A stretch of DNA of 28,060 nt from Syntrophomonas sp. UBA5432 (GTDB lineage: Bacteria; Bacillota; Syntrophomonadia; Syntrophomonadales; Syntrophomonadaceae): contig DIRQ01000021.1 of the NCBI GenBank assembly GCA_002424365.1, positions 3,619 to 31,678 of the forward strand, given 5' to 3'. The translations under genes and the position numbers were made by a program. This document shows positions 14,555 through 22,097 of this stretch, piece after piece. Positions within the stretch are counted from its first letter, which is position 1, and each line of letters starts with the position of its first letter. The notes beneath the pieces are model-generated. The model made no database searches and was not told where the DNA came from. It saw only the letters and a program-made list of their open reading frames with translations.

Positions 14555-15439
14555 ATGACGATCAACAGTGAATATGCCAGTGACTATACCTTGATGGAAT
14601 TAATGGCTGCTACCATGGCCCGGGAATTTCAGGATATGGAAACCGCCTTTGTTGGTATTGGTCCACCATTAATCGCTGCTATGCTAGCAAAGTTTACCCA
14701 TGCTCCCAATATGACTATAGCCGTAGAAGGAGGAGCTATCGGTTCTGCACCCCGCCGCCTTCTCACCTGTATCGCTGATAGTACCATAGATGAACGAGCT
14801 TATAGCTGCCTGCCTATGTGGCGATTATTTGGTGACCAGCAACGAGGTTTCTTTAATGTCGGCTTAATTGGAGCTGCTCAAATTGATAGGTATGGCAATT
14901 TAAATACTACCGCCATCGGGGGCTATCCGCAGCCTAAGGTTCGGGTAGCCGGCAGTGGTGGGGGAAACGATATTGGTTCCTCCGTAGGCCGTCTGCTTAT
15001 AATGATGCGCCAGGAAAAAAGACGCTTTGTTGAGCGAGTAGATTATCTTACCACTCCAGGTTTTCTTTCTGGCGGTGATTCCCGGAAAAAAGCAGGCTTA
15101 CTCGGCAGTGGTCCAGCGGCAGTTATAACTGATATGGGGGTATTTCGGTTTGAGTCTGATAGTAAGGAAATGTATTTGGCCAGTTGCCATCCCGGCCTGG
15201 AACCAGAAGAGGTTAGAGCTAATGTCTCCTGGGATTTAAAAATCCACCCTGATTGCACGGTGACGGAAGCACCTACCCGGGAACAGGTGGAAATTATGCA
15301 CATTGTTGACCCCTATGGCCTGTACCTGGGTAACGGCCGTGCCAAGATGGCCGATCCGGAAAAAGGTTTTGACTTCTATATGGAGATCCTGGAGAACAGC
15401 TATGATATGATGGAGCAGTTATTCGCCCGCAAGGGTTAA
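14555..15439 (+). CDS. Family I CoA-transferase, beta subunit (glutaconate CoA-transferase B-like)
   Basis: The 294-residue partner has YTLMELMAATMAREFQD, FVGIGPPLIAAMLAKFTHAPN and VEGGAIG. Glu58 in the last motif sits where family I beta subunits carry the catalytic glutamate that forms the glutamyl-CoA thioester, so the protein should be an active transferase rather than an IpdB-like hydrolase that lacks it. Later segments GLIGAAQIDRYGNLNTT, GSGGGNDIG and VITDMGVFRF are typical. GAGGTGAGG, at the end of gctA, sets the ATG at 14555, and the genes are presumably coupled. It faces efp convergently; a palindromic hairpin lies between the stops. Confidence 0.87.
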   Translation: MTINSEYASDYTLMELMAATMAREFQDMETAFVGIGPPLIAAMLAKFTHAPNMTIAVEGGAIGSAPRRLLTCIADSTIDERAYSCLPMWRLFGDQQRGFFNVGLIGAAQIDRYGNLNTTAIGGYPQPKVRVAGSGGGNDIGSSVGRLLIMMRQEKRRFVERVDYLTTPGFLSGGDSRKKAGLLGSGPAAVITDMGVFRFESDSKEMYLASCHPGLEPEEVRANVSWDLKIHPDCTVTEAPTREQVEIMHIVDPYGLYLGNGRAKMADPEKGFDFYMEILENSYDMMEQLFARKG

Positions 15440-15457
15440 GAGTTACGAGTCGGGGGT

Positions 15458-15487
15458 GTAGGGGCAGACCCGTGTGTCTGCCCCTAT
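15458..15487. repeat. R4 palindromic hairpin between convergent gctB and efp
   Basis: TAGGGGCAGAC (15459-15469) and GTCTGCCCCTA (15476-15486) form a perfect 11-bp stem with a 6-nt loop. The arm is the same as in the second R4 copy at 17324-17363. Being symmetric and between converging genes, it may help end both transcripts, but there is no T-tract. Confidence 0.65.
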
Positions 15488-15523
15488 GCCAATTTGATCT
15501 ATGTTTATGGCCCCCTATCTCCC

Positions 15524-16081
15524 TTAGGCCCGATCCAAATACTCGCCAACACGCGTATCTATCCTGATTCTATCACCAGTATTAATAAATAAAGGTACTT
15601 TGACCGTGGCACCAGTTTCCAGAGTAGCGTTTTTAGTCGCCCCAGTAGCAGTATCACCCTTTACCCCGGGTTCAGTTTCAACTACCTCCAACTCCACAAA
15701 ATTAGGGAGTTCCAGGCCGAGTATGTTGCCCTGATATAAAAGCACATGTATATTCATATTTTCCAGCAGCCATTTAACCCCATCACCTATGGCTTCCGCA
15801 CTAATAGTTATCTGTTCATAATTTTCCGTATCCATACATACATAGCCTTCACCGTCATTATAAAGATACTGCATTTCCCTTTTATCCAGGTGAGCGCGGG
15901 GCACTTTTTCCCCTCCGCGGAAGGTTTTTTCTACCGAACCTCCGGTTTTAACGTTTTTCAGTTTAGCCCGGACGAAAGCAGCACCTTTCCCTGGTTTAAC
16001 ATGCTGAAACTCCACTACCTGCCAGGCCTGTCCATCCATTTCAATAGTTACCCCGGTTTTAAAGTCATTAACCGATATCAT
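15524..16081 (-). CDS. efp: Elongation factor P
   Basis: EF-P rescues ribosomes stalled at polyproline. The 185-residue length and all three domains are typical: MISVNDFKTGVTIEMDGQAW, the loop HVKPGKGAAFVR with Lys32 at its tip (the residue modified in many bacteria), then RAHLDKREMQYLYNDG and the C-terminal VKGDTATGATKNATLETGA with GDRIRIDTRVGEYLDRA. GATGGAGGG precedes the ATG at 16081. It lies 12 bp after the Xaa-Pro peptidase gene, a pairing common in Firmicutes. No EF-P modification gene is visible in the window. Confidence 0.97.
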   Translation of the reverse strand: MISVNDFKTGVTIEMDGQAWQVVEFQHVKPGKGAAFVRAKLKNVKTGGSVEKTFRGGEKVPRAHLDKREMQYLYNDGEGYVCMDTENYEQITISAEAIGDGVKWLLENMNIHVLLYQGNILGLELPNFVELEVVETEPGVKGDTATGATKNATLETGATVKVPLFINTGDRIRIDTRVGEYLDRA

Positions 16082-16093
16082 CTTATCCCTCCA

Positions 16094-17158
16094 TCAAATA
16101 ATTAATAGATTTTTATCACTGTGGGTTATGACTTCGCATCCCCCGTTTTTTACTATTACGGTATCTTCAATCCGGATTCCTCCCCATCCTGCTATATATA
16201 TACCTGGTTCAACCGTTACTACCATATTCTCTTCTAAAACGGCATCACTGCGAGACGAAATCGCGGGTGTTTCATGTATTTCCAGTCCCAGGCTGTGACC
16301 GGTGCTGTGCCGAAAGTAGTCTGCCAGGCCATAATCGTCCAGGCAATTTCTAACCGTAGCATCAATCTCCCTGCAGATAGCACCCGCCTTGACCAGCGAA
16401 ACCCCCATTTTCTGCGCCTCTAATAGTTGCTGGTATCTATGCTGAAATTCCGGCGTGGCTTCACCAATGACTACAGTACGGGTCATATCTGCGGCATAGC
16501 CCGAGTAAAAACCACCAAAATCCAGAGTAAGCATATCCCTTGCCCTTAACCGATATTCACCAGGATGACCATGAGGTAGAGCAGCATTCTCCCCGCCCAG
16601 AGCAATAGTAGCAAAGGCTTCATTATCACAACCCTTATTTCGTAAGAGATATACTATCTGACTGGCCAACTCCCTTTCACTAACTCGAGGGGCGATTTTA
16701 TAGCGACAGAGCTCACTAAAAACCTCATCCCCAATACGGGCTGCTTCCCGCATCATTTGCAGCTCGTCTTCGTCTTTTACCTGGCGCAGCTTTTCTACCA
16801 CATTAGTTAGCGGGATTAATTTATTCGGTAGGGATTGTTCCAGTTCACAAAAAAAGCTGTAACTAATAACGTGACCCTCAACCCCAATCCGGTTGAGCCT
16901 GGAAGAAACCTTCTGTAGTTCTTCTACACCGGGAGGTCGGCTTTCAACCAGCTTCCAGTCAGGACATTCCCGTTTTACCTGCTCGAAGTAGCGGGAATCA
17001 GTAAATATATAGCGGTGCTGTGGAGTTAATAGCAAACGGGCATCCTCACCCCCGGTAAATCCCGAGAGGTAGCGGATATTCTCCCCTTTACTAACCAGAA
17101 AGGCTTCCAGCTTATTCTCTTCCATATATAGCAGCATCTTCTTAATTCGTTCGTTCAT
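16094..17158 (-). CDS. Xaa-Pro aminopeptidase/dipeptidase (M24 family)
   Basis: This cytosolic metallopeptidase of the pita-bread fold removes residues ahead of proline. The 354 residues comprise an N-terminal creatinase-like domain (to about 125) and the M24 catalytic domain. All five metal ligands are present: the two Asp in DFGGFYSGYAADMTRT, His in HSTGHSLGLEIHE, Glu in VTVEPGIYI and Glu in GGIRIEDTV. I prefer the ATG at 17158 over the adjacent TTG at 17161, as GAGG lies seven bases before the ATG. It stands just upstream of efp, with which it is probably co-transcribed. Upstream are repeats R1-E and R4. Confidence 0.93.
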   Translation of the reverse strand: MNERIKKMLLYMEENKLEAFLVSKGENIRYLSGFTGGEDARLLLTPQHRYIFTDSRYFEQVKRECPDWKLVESRPPGVEELQKVSSRLNRIGVEGHVISYSFFCELEQSLPNKLIPLTNVVEKLRQVKDEDELQMMREAARIGDEVFSELCRYKIAPRVSERELASQIVYLLRNKGCDNEAFATIALGGENAALPHGHPGEYRLRARDMLTLDFGGFYSGYAADMTRTVVIGEATPEFQHRYQQLLEAQKMGVSLVKAGAICREIDATVRNCLDDYGLADYFRHSTGHSLGLEIHETPAISSRSDAVLEENMVVTVEPGIYIAGWGGIRIEDTVIVKNGGCEVITHSDKNLLII

Positions 17159-17218
17159 CAACTATCCTCATTTCGGGGTGGGTTTACTTTTCTTATTTTA
17201 CCGTAATAGGGCTATATG

Positions 17219-17320
17219 TAAAATAATTAAATAATGCTAAACAATGTTTTCTGGTAAATAATGTTGTATTTGTTGATGAATAACTTGCTTAGAGTGAGGG
17301 GTAAGCGGTAAGGGCTGAGG
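17219..17320 (+). repeat. Dispersed repeat R1, copy E
   Basis: On the plus strand AAAATAATTAAATAATGCTAAAC, GTTTTCTGGTAAATAATGTTGTATTTG, ATAACTTGCTTAGAGTGAGGGGTAAGCGG and GGCTGAGGATTG follow the R1 order. It is immediately followed by the R4 hairpin. Together they fill most of the 242-bp spacer between the aroQ stop and the Xaa-Pro peptidase start; no other element is visible there. Confidence 0.6.
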
Positions 17321-17323
17321 ATT

Positions 17324-17363
17324 GTAGGGGCAGACCCGGGCGAACACATGGGTTTGCCCCTAC
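17324..17363. repeat. R4 palindromic hairpin downstream of aroQ
   Basis: GTAGGGGCAGACCC (17324-17337) pairs with GGGTTTGCCCCTAC (17350-17363) over 14 bp with a single G-U type position and a 12-nt loop. It shares its left arm with the copy at 15458-15487. It lies about 40 nt after the aroQ stop, so it could protect or end that transcript. Confidence 0.65.
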
Positions 17364-17400
17364 ATTTCTCAATTTTCCTAATTCGTAGGGTAAGCCGCCC

Positions 17401-17868
17401 CTAACTCCTGACTCCTGTCTTACTCCTTACTTCTTTAATAAACTCACAAGCTGCTAGAAAGGCCAGGCGGTAAGAAAGGGCTCCGAACCCAAATATTCCT
17501 CCCTGTGCTATTGGCGAAATAAGGGAGTAGTGACGGAATTCCTCGCGGGCATAAATATTGGACAAGTGAACCTCTATAACCGGGATATTAACTGTCCGCA
17601 GTGCATCATGCAGGGCAATACTATAATGGGATAACGCTCCGGCATTAATAATTATGAGTTCATAATCTTCCCGGGCCTGCTGAATCCGGTCCACCAGCTC
17701 GCCCTCATGGTTAGATTGGAAGAAATCAATCCTTACTCCAGCCGTAGCTGCCATACTCTCTAATTCCTGATTAATTTCTGCCAGGCTCCGAGTGCCATAC
17801 AAAGACGGTTCCCGCTGACCCAGTAAATTAAGATTAGGTCCGTTTATTACCAGAATTCCCCCGCTCAA
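17401..17868 (-). CDS. aroQ: 3-dehydroquinate dehydratase, type II
   Basis: AroQ converts 3-dehydroquinate to 3-dehydroshikimate in the shikimate pathway. The 155 residues show INGPNLNLLGQREPSLYG (with the catalytic Tyr and Arg of the mobile loop), FFQSNHEGELVDRIQ, INAGALSHYSIALHDAL, PVIEVHLSNIYAREEFRHYS and a late GFGALSYRLAF. The start is TTG at 17868, preceded by AAGGAGAG. It is 16 bp after pmbA, so a tldD-pmbA-aroQ unit is likely. The last seven or so codons and the stop are built from a CTAACTCCTGACTCC tract like the tail of repeat R1, so the C-terminus appears to have been remade by repeat DNA. Confidence 0.95.
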   Translation of the reverse strand: MSGGILVINGPNLNLLGQREPSLYGTRSLAEINQELESMAATAGVRIDFFQSNHEGELVDRIQQAREDYELIIINAGALSHYSIALHDALRTVNIPVIEVHLSNIYAREEFRHYSLISPIAQGGIFGFGALSYRLAFLAACEFIKEVRSKTGVRS

Positions 17869-17884
17869 ATTATCACTCTCCTTG

Positions 17885-19225
17885 CTAGTCTCCAGCTATA
17901 CTAAGACTTTTTAACCGTATACTGGGAGCACCCCTGCCCCCGAAAAATCTCAAATCACTGCCTAATGATTCAATATCAGAGAAAAAATCCCCCAGGTTAC
18001 CGGCAATAGTTGCCCCTCGTACCGGATAGGTCAATTTACCGTTTTCAATCATAATTCCGGCTGCACCTACAGAAAAATCTCCTGATATCGGGTTAGCCGT
18101 ATGCATACCCATCACTTCCGTTATATACAGCCCCTTTTTAATATCATCATACAATTCTTGCGAGCCAGGACGGCCCGTCTGCAGGATAAAATTGCTGGTT
18201 CCCACTGAAGGGAGACTGCGAAATGATCCCCGCTGCCCATTGCCGGAAGGTTCTACCCCGGCTTTACTGGCACTATGGCAATCATAAAGATAGCCAGTTA
18301 AAATCCCATCCTTAATTATTGTATTTCTTCGAGATGGAACCCCTTCACCATCAAAGGGAAACGTTCCAATCCCTCCGGCCCAGGTAGCATCATCCACCAA
18401 ATTTACCACTGGTGCGGCTACTGCTTGTTCCAGCTTCCCGGCAAACATTGACTTCCCTTTTTGTACCATCCCGGCATCTACCATTTGTGCCAGCAAACTT
18501 ACAAAGCGGGTGACTACATAGGGTTCCATTACACAGGGCAAATGCGCTGAGCTTATACTACGGGCATGAAGTGCCCTTATTGCATTGCCGGCAGCTTCCT
18601 TCCCGGTAAAAATCGAATCCAGGTCTTTATAGTTTTTTTTAATCATTACGGAAAATCCATTCTGAGCATCTCCATCTTCCTCTGCTACCACGAAGACATA
18701 AATGCCACAGAAATTACCCCTGCCGCTTGCATAAACCCCCCTGGTATTCATAATGACACTAATAAACTCACTATCCTCGTATCCAGCTCGCTCAATAATA
18801 TTTATACGGTGGTCACTAGACCGGGCAACCTTCTCTACCTCCCGGGCCATTTCGATTTTAGCCTCCAGACTGGCAGCAGGTATTGCCGGGTCATAGACCT
18901 CTAAAACCGGATATTCGTACTTACCCGAGGGTAAACAATTATGGGGATCAGCTTCGGTATAATGGGAAATGCTGATAGCATCTTCTACTACCTGCTTTAC
19001 CGCCTCATCCGACAGGTCACTGGTAAAAACAAAACCCAGCCGCCCCTGGTTGATTACCCTTAGTCCCAGGCCAGCTTCCTCCGCTTCCTTAAAAGTCTCA
19101 ACCTGTCCGTCTATAACCTCAATACTTAATTCCCGACCCTGGAGCAGAAAAGCTTCCGCCTCCACTCCTTTTTTCCGGGCCAAGTCCAGGGCCTTCTCTC
19201 CGGTATTCCTTAAGAAATCTTCCAT
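17885..19225 (-). CDS. pmbA: TldE/PmbA-type peptidase subunit
   Basis: The 446-residue protein is the TldE (PmbA) member of the TldD/TldE pair, a two-subunit metalloprotease that trims peptides and matures some modified ones. It has the N-terminal LDLARKKGVEAEAFLLQGRELSIEVIDGQVE, a middle FVFTSDLSDE, and the C-terminal block PFDGEGVPSRRNTIIKDGILTGYLYDCHSASKAG with ISGDFSVGAAGIMIENGKLTYPVRGATIAGNL. As expected for TldE it lacks the HExxxH motif that TldD carries. AGGTGG precedes the ATG at 19225. It is downstream of tldD on the same strand, but with 281 bp of repeats between. Confidence 0.93.
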   Translation of the reverse strand: MEDFLRNTGEKALDLARKKGVEAEAFLLQGRELSIEVIDGQVETFKEAEEAGLGLRVINQGRLGFVFTSDLSDEAVKQVVEDAISISHYTEADPHNCLPSGKYEYPVLEVYDPAIPAASLEAKIEMAREVEKVARSSDHRINIIERAGYEDSEFISVIMNTRGVYASGRGNFCGIYVFVVAEEDGDAQNGFSVMIKKNYKDLDSIFTGKEAAGNAIRALHARSISSAHLPCVMEPYVVTRFVSLLAQMVDAGMVQKGKSMFAGKLEQAVAAPVVNLVDDATWAGGIGTFPFDGEGVPSRRNTIIKDGILTGYLYDCHSASKAGVEPSGNGQRGSFRSLPSVGTSNFILQTGRPGSQELYDDIKKGLYITEVMGMHTANPISGDFSVGAAGIMIENGKLTYPVRGATIAGNLGDFFSDIESLGSDLRFFGGRGAPSIRLKSLSIAGD

Positions 19226-19506
19226 TATTGCACCACCTGTTATTTTGACACTGATGACACTGATTAAAACTATGAAACCCCTTATAATTGTTCAACGTAG
19301 ATTAGCGCCTTTTTTTGAAGCCGTAGCTGCCTGGAACTTTTTTTATAGGTAAATCAATTAATTGTTTTCAGTGTAAATCATAGTAAATCAGCTACCTTAA
19401 TGGCGACCATAGGGAGCATCTGCAACAATAATTGCGAGCATAGCGAGCATCTGTGTCCCCTTGGGGATGTGCCCTATGGGTATGTTATCAGTGTCTATTA
19501 TTTAAC
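19226..19506. repeat. Composite repeat spacer between tldD and pmbA
   Basis: I see no gene. From left to right come GACACTGATGACACTGATTAAAAC, ATTAGCGCCTTTTTT (similar to part of R1), an internal near-duplication of ATAGGGAGCATCTG and ATAGCGAGCATCTG, the exact R3 repeat, and an R2-like GTGTCTATTA end 7 bp from the tldD stop. Confidence 0.5.
19439..19483 (+). repeat. R3 45-bp repeat, copy 1
   Basis: The 45 bases starting CATAGCGAGCATCTGTGT and ending GCCCTATGGGTAT are identical, in reverse complement, to 28016-28060. The unit is quasi-palindromic with CATAG/CTATG ends and a central CCCCTTGGGG. A diverged relative lies inside the R2 element near 8755-8780. Confidence 0.85.
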
Positions 19507-20964
19507 CTACACTCTTCTGATTCTGCGTTTTGCTGGGCCGCCAGTAGGGGCGGTTCCTCCGACGGTTAACTCTTTAATACGAATAGTAGGCTGGGCGTCC
19601 GAGACCGGCACGCCCTGTCCATCCTTACCACAGACCCCGATGCTAAAGCCCAGATCCGTACCTACCATATCTATGCCATTTAACACCATAGGGCCGTTAC
19701 CAGTCAGAGTAGCACCCCGAACCGGGTATGTAACTTCTCCATCTTCAATCATATAGGCTTCTTGCACATCAAAAACGAAATCACCATTAGTAGTATTAAC
19801 CTGTCCCCCACCCATTTTTTTAACCAGTAAACCGGAGGGGGTAGATTTAATGATTGTTTCCGGATCATCCCTGCCGCTAGCAATAAAGGTATTGCTCATG
19901 CGGGGAATAGGCTTATCCTGGTAAGAGTCACGCCGACCATTTCCGGTAGAATCACGGCTGTCCTTGATAGCCGTCAAACGGTTATACATATACTGTTGCA
20001 GCACCCCATCTTTTATTAAAACTGTACGCTGGCCGTAGTTGCCCTCATCATCAAAACGAAAGGTGCCGTACTTACCATCCAGGGTGGCATCGTCAATAAC
20101 ACTTACCCCTTCCGCCGCCACCTTCTCACCTATCTTGTCCTTATAAACTGACAGCCCTTTTTGTACCAAATCAGCTTCCAGGCCATGACCGCAAGCCTCA
20201 TGTACCATAGTTCCCCCAGCCTCGCATGACATTACTACCGGCATGCGCCCTGCCGGGGCGGGCCGGGCTGAAAGCATATTAACTGCCAACCGGGCAGCCT
20301 TCTCAGCCATATCTTCAAAAGCAATCTCCTCTAGCAGTTCCCAGCCACATACTCCTCCTGCCGATTCATAACCAGTCTGAATAATACCATCACGGGCAGC
20401 TACGGTACTAACTATCACCCTGATGCGAGTGCGTTCGTCCTCAGCCAACTCACCATCACTATTAGCTATAATCACCTTCTTGTGTAAATCCCCTGCTGCC
20501 ACCGTAACCTGGCGAATCTCCTCAGAAACATCACGAGCACTTTTATTAGCCGCCAGCACATTTTCTATTTTTTCATCAAAACTTACTGTATCCGGAAGAC
20601 GTTTACAGCTGATGGTAAAGGCAGGCTGTTTAGGTGAGAGCGCTATAGGACTGGTTTCCTTGCCGTTTGCAGATGCATGCCGGGCTACCCCAGCAGCTTT
20701 AAGCAAGCCTTCTTCGCTCAGATCGGTGGTATAGACATAGGCCGTTTTGCCGTCCTTAACTACTCTGATCCCGGCACCCTTTTCCCTGCCGCTATTAACC
20801 TTTTCAATCCGGTTATCCTCGCAAAAAACATTGCTAAGCTGTTTTTCTTCAATATATATCTCAGCAAAATCTCCGCCCTTTTTCAGGGCCTCTTCCAGTA
20901 CTCTTTCCAGTATTGCTTTATCCAGTATACTCCCTCCAACTACCAGGTTTAATCTAACCTTCAT
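19507..20964 (-). CDS. tldD: TldD, metalloprotease subunit
   Basis: TldD is the catalytic partner of TldE. The protein (485 residues from the chosen start) has LEEALKKGGDFAEIYIEEKQLSNVFCEDNRIEKV, the zinc motif HEACGH (His255, Glu256, His260), FRFDDEGNYGQRTVLIKDGVLQQYMYNRLTA, and the C-terminal FDVQEAYMIEDGEVTYPVRGATLTGNG with SIGVCGKDGQGVPVSDAQP. I use the ATG at 20964, which has GGGGAA before it, rather than a TTG at 20985 without a site. A much stronger GGAGGGAG lies further in, four bases before CTG 20925, near where most TldDs begin, so the true start is unsure. It probably heads a tldD-pmbA-aroQ operon, though repeats intervene. Confidence 0.93.
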   Translation of the reverse strand: MKVRLNLVVGGSILDKAILERVLEEALKKGGDFAEIYIEEKQLSNVFCEDNRIEKVNSGREKGAGIRVVKDGKTAYVYTTDLSEEGLLKAAGVARHASANGKETSPIALSPKQPAFTISCKRLPDTVSFDEKIENVLAANKSARDVSEEIRQVTVAAGDLHKKVIIANSDGELAEDERTRIRVIVSTVAARDGIIQTGYESAGGVCGWELLEEIAFEDMAEKAARLAVNMLSARPAPAGRMPVVMSCEAGGTMVHEACGHGLEADLVQKGLSVYKDKIGEKVAAEGVSVIDDATLDGKYGTFRFDDEGNYGQRTVLIKDGVLQQYMYNRLTAIKDSRDSTGNGRRDSYQDKPIPRMSNTFIASGRDDPETIIKSTPSGLLVKKMGGGQVNTTNGDFVFDVQEAYMIEDGEVTYPVRGATLTGNGPMVLNGIDMVGTDLGFSIGVCGKDGQGVPVSDAQPTIRIKELTVGGTAPTGGPAKRRIRRV

Positions 20965-21012
20965 AGTTTTCCCCGTAATTACCAAAATTAATTAAACTAA
21001 CGACCTGGTAAA

Positions 21013-21405
21013 CTAACCAGCTATTATCTTTTTATCCATGCCCAATATGTGTCCGTCAATCCAGTTGACTATAAAATTAAGCACTTTCAGCAAGTATTGC
21101 TCCGGATTTTCATCTACTTTGTTTAAGTTGGTGTCTTTAACTTTCTGAATAAAATCATCATGTACCACTTTATGGGACAGAAACTTGCGATAGCCGATAC
21201 TTTTCATATACCCTTCTTCAGTTTCAAAATGATAAACCGCATAATCCTTCAGTTCCTCCAAAATCGCTACCACCTGGTCGTACTTGTCGATAGAAAACTC
21301 ATCTTTTAGGAAGTCATAAGCACGTCCCGCAATTTCAAACAACTTACGATGTTGCTCACCAATTTGTTCCACACCCAGGCTATACTCATCTTTCCACTTA
21401 ATCAT
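21013..21405 (-). CDS. Bacteriohemerythrin (single-domain O2-binding protein)
   Basis: The 130-residue protein is a complete non-heme di-iron hemerythrin. All seven iron ligands are in the expected pattern: His19, His59, Glu63 (HFETE), His78 and His82 (HKVVH), His119 and Asp124 (HILGMD). It starts WKDEYSLGVEQIGEQH as usual. The family binds O2 and serves oxygen sensing, storage or detoxification, plausible for an anaerobe. I use the ATG at 21405 with GGGAGGG seven bases before; the frame is open 30 codons upstream without family similarity. It lies 48 bp before tldD and 104 bp after the pilin stop, with its own promoter candidate and dyad. Confidence 0.93.
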   Translation of the reverse strand: MIKWKDEYSLGVEQIGEQHRKLFEIAGRAYDFLKDEFSIDKYDQVVAILEELKDYAVYHFETEEGYMKSIGYRKFLSHKVVHDDFIQKVKDTNLNKVDENPEQYLLKVLNFIVNWIDGHILGMDKKIIAG

Positions 21406-21426
21406 GTAGTATCCCTCCCGCATGGT

Positions 21427-21455
21427 ATAATATGGTGATATATAGATTCTATCAC
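21427..21455 (-). promoter_or_regulatory. Candidate hemerythrin promoter with overlapping dyad
   Basis: On the minus strand GTGATA (-35, 4 of 6 matches) and TATTAT (-10) are 17 bp apart, ending 21 nt before the start codon. The 6-bp dyad GTGATA-N9-TATCAC (21435-21455) covers the -35 and spacer, where a repressor would be expected to act. The regulator is unknown. Confidence 0.4.
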
Positions 21456-21509
21456 GTTCTAGCAGACCAGGTACAGTAATAAGTCTAGAGATCATCCCGG
21501 ACCTATTTA

Positions 21510-22097
21510 TTAACGTTTATACTGGAGCGAAATGATTTTCGCCGGAGGAATAAACTCGCGGCGGTCAAATACGAGCCCTCCATCAGCTGCGATTTTGTAA
21601 ATATCCAAAAATTGTACCTGTACTTCTGCTACCAAACTTTTCTGCGCCGGAAGGCTGACTCCTTTACTGGTAAACTTAAAATGGCACTTACCACCATTGA
21701 CATAAGTACACTTCGGATTTTCCAGAGAAAACCCCATTTCCTTTCCGGACTCATGCAGAATCCATTCCTTTTTGGATAGGATAAGCTCGGTGGGAATATC
21801 CTGACTATGACTATAATCACTTTCCAAAATAGCATAAATTTGCTCTACCCCGACCAGCACACCCCCCTCTGCCATTTCAAAAGCCTGAGCATTCTGCCGA
21901 TGATTAATACTTATTAACCCCTCCAGGAAAGAAGAATCCACAAAGGCTACTGCAATAATATACAAAAGCAGAAAATAAAAAAGGACCCCGACCAGCACAT
22001 AGCCTTCATGTCTGGCCGGGTTTAATAGTTGCGTAAGCCTACTCCTGCACCTGCAACACCCGGGAAAAACAAAAGAAATTGATCTCATAATCATCAT
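21510..22097 (-). CDS. PilX/GspK-like minor pilin
   Basis: The 195-residue product has a basic, Cys-rich leader, then RHEG|YVLVGVLFYFLLLYIIAVAF, a prepilin-type membrane helix following a glycine. Position +5 after the putative cut is Gly, not Glu, as in GspK/PilX-type subunits that cap the pilus tip. A helical segment INHRQNAQAFEMAEGGVLVGVEQIY follows, typical of the PilX N-terminal domain, then a beta-rich C-terminal part with a Cys pair (CTYVNGGKC). The start overlaps the preceding gene by 59 nt and several ATGs lie close together (22097-22088), so the exact start is unsure. It is the third gene of the minus-strand triad. Confidence 0.7.
   Translation of the reverse strand: MMIMRSISFVFPGCCRCRSRLTQLLNPARHEGYVLVGVLFYFLLLYIIAVAFVDSSFLEGLISINHRQNAQAFEMAEGGVLVGVEQIYAILESDYSHSQDIPTELILSKKEWILHESGKEMGFSLENPKCTYVNGGKCHFKFTSKGVSLPAQKSLVAEVQVQFLDIYKIAADGGLVFDRREFIPPAKIISLQYKR

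Noticed and set aside
19439..19483. Insertion sequence or attachment site at the exact R3 repeat
   Set aside because: There is no transposase, integrase or tRNA near either copy, so it is recorded only as a repeat.
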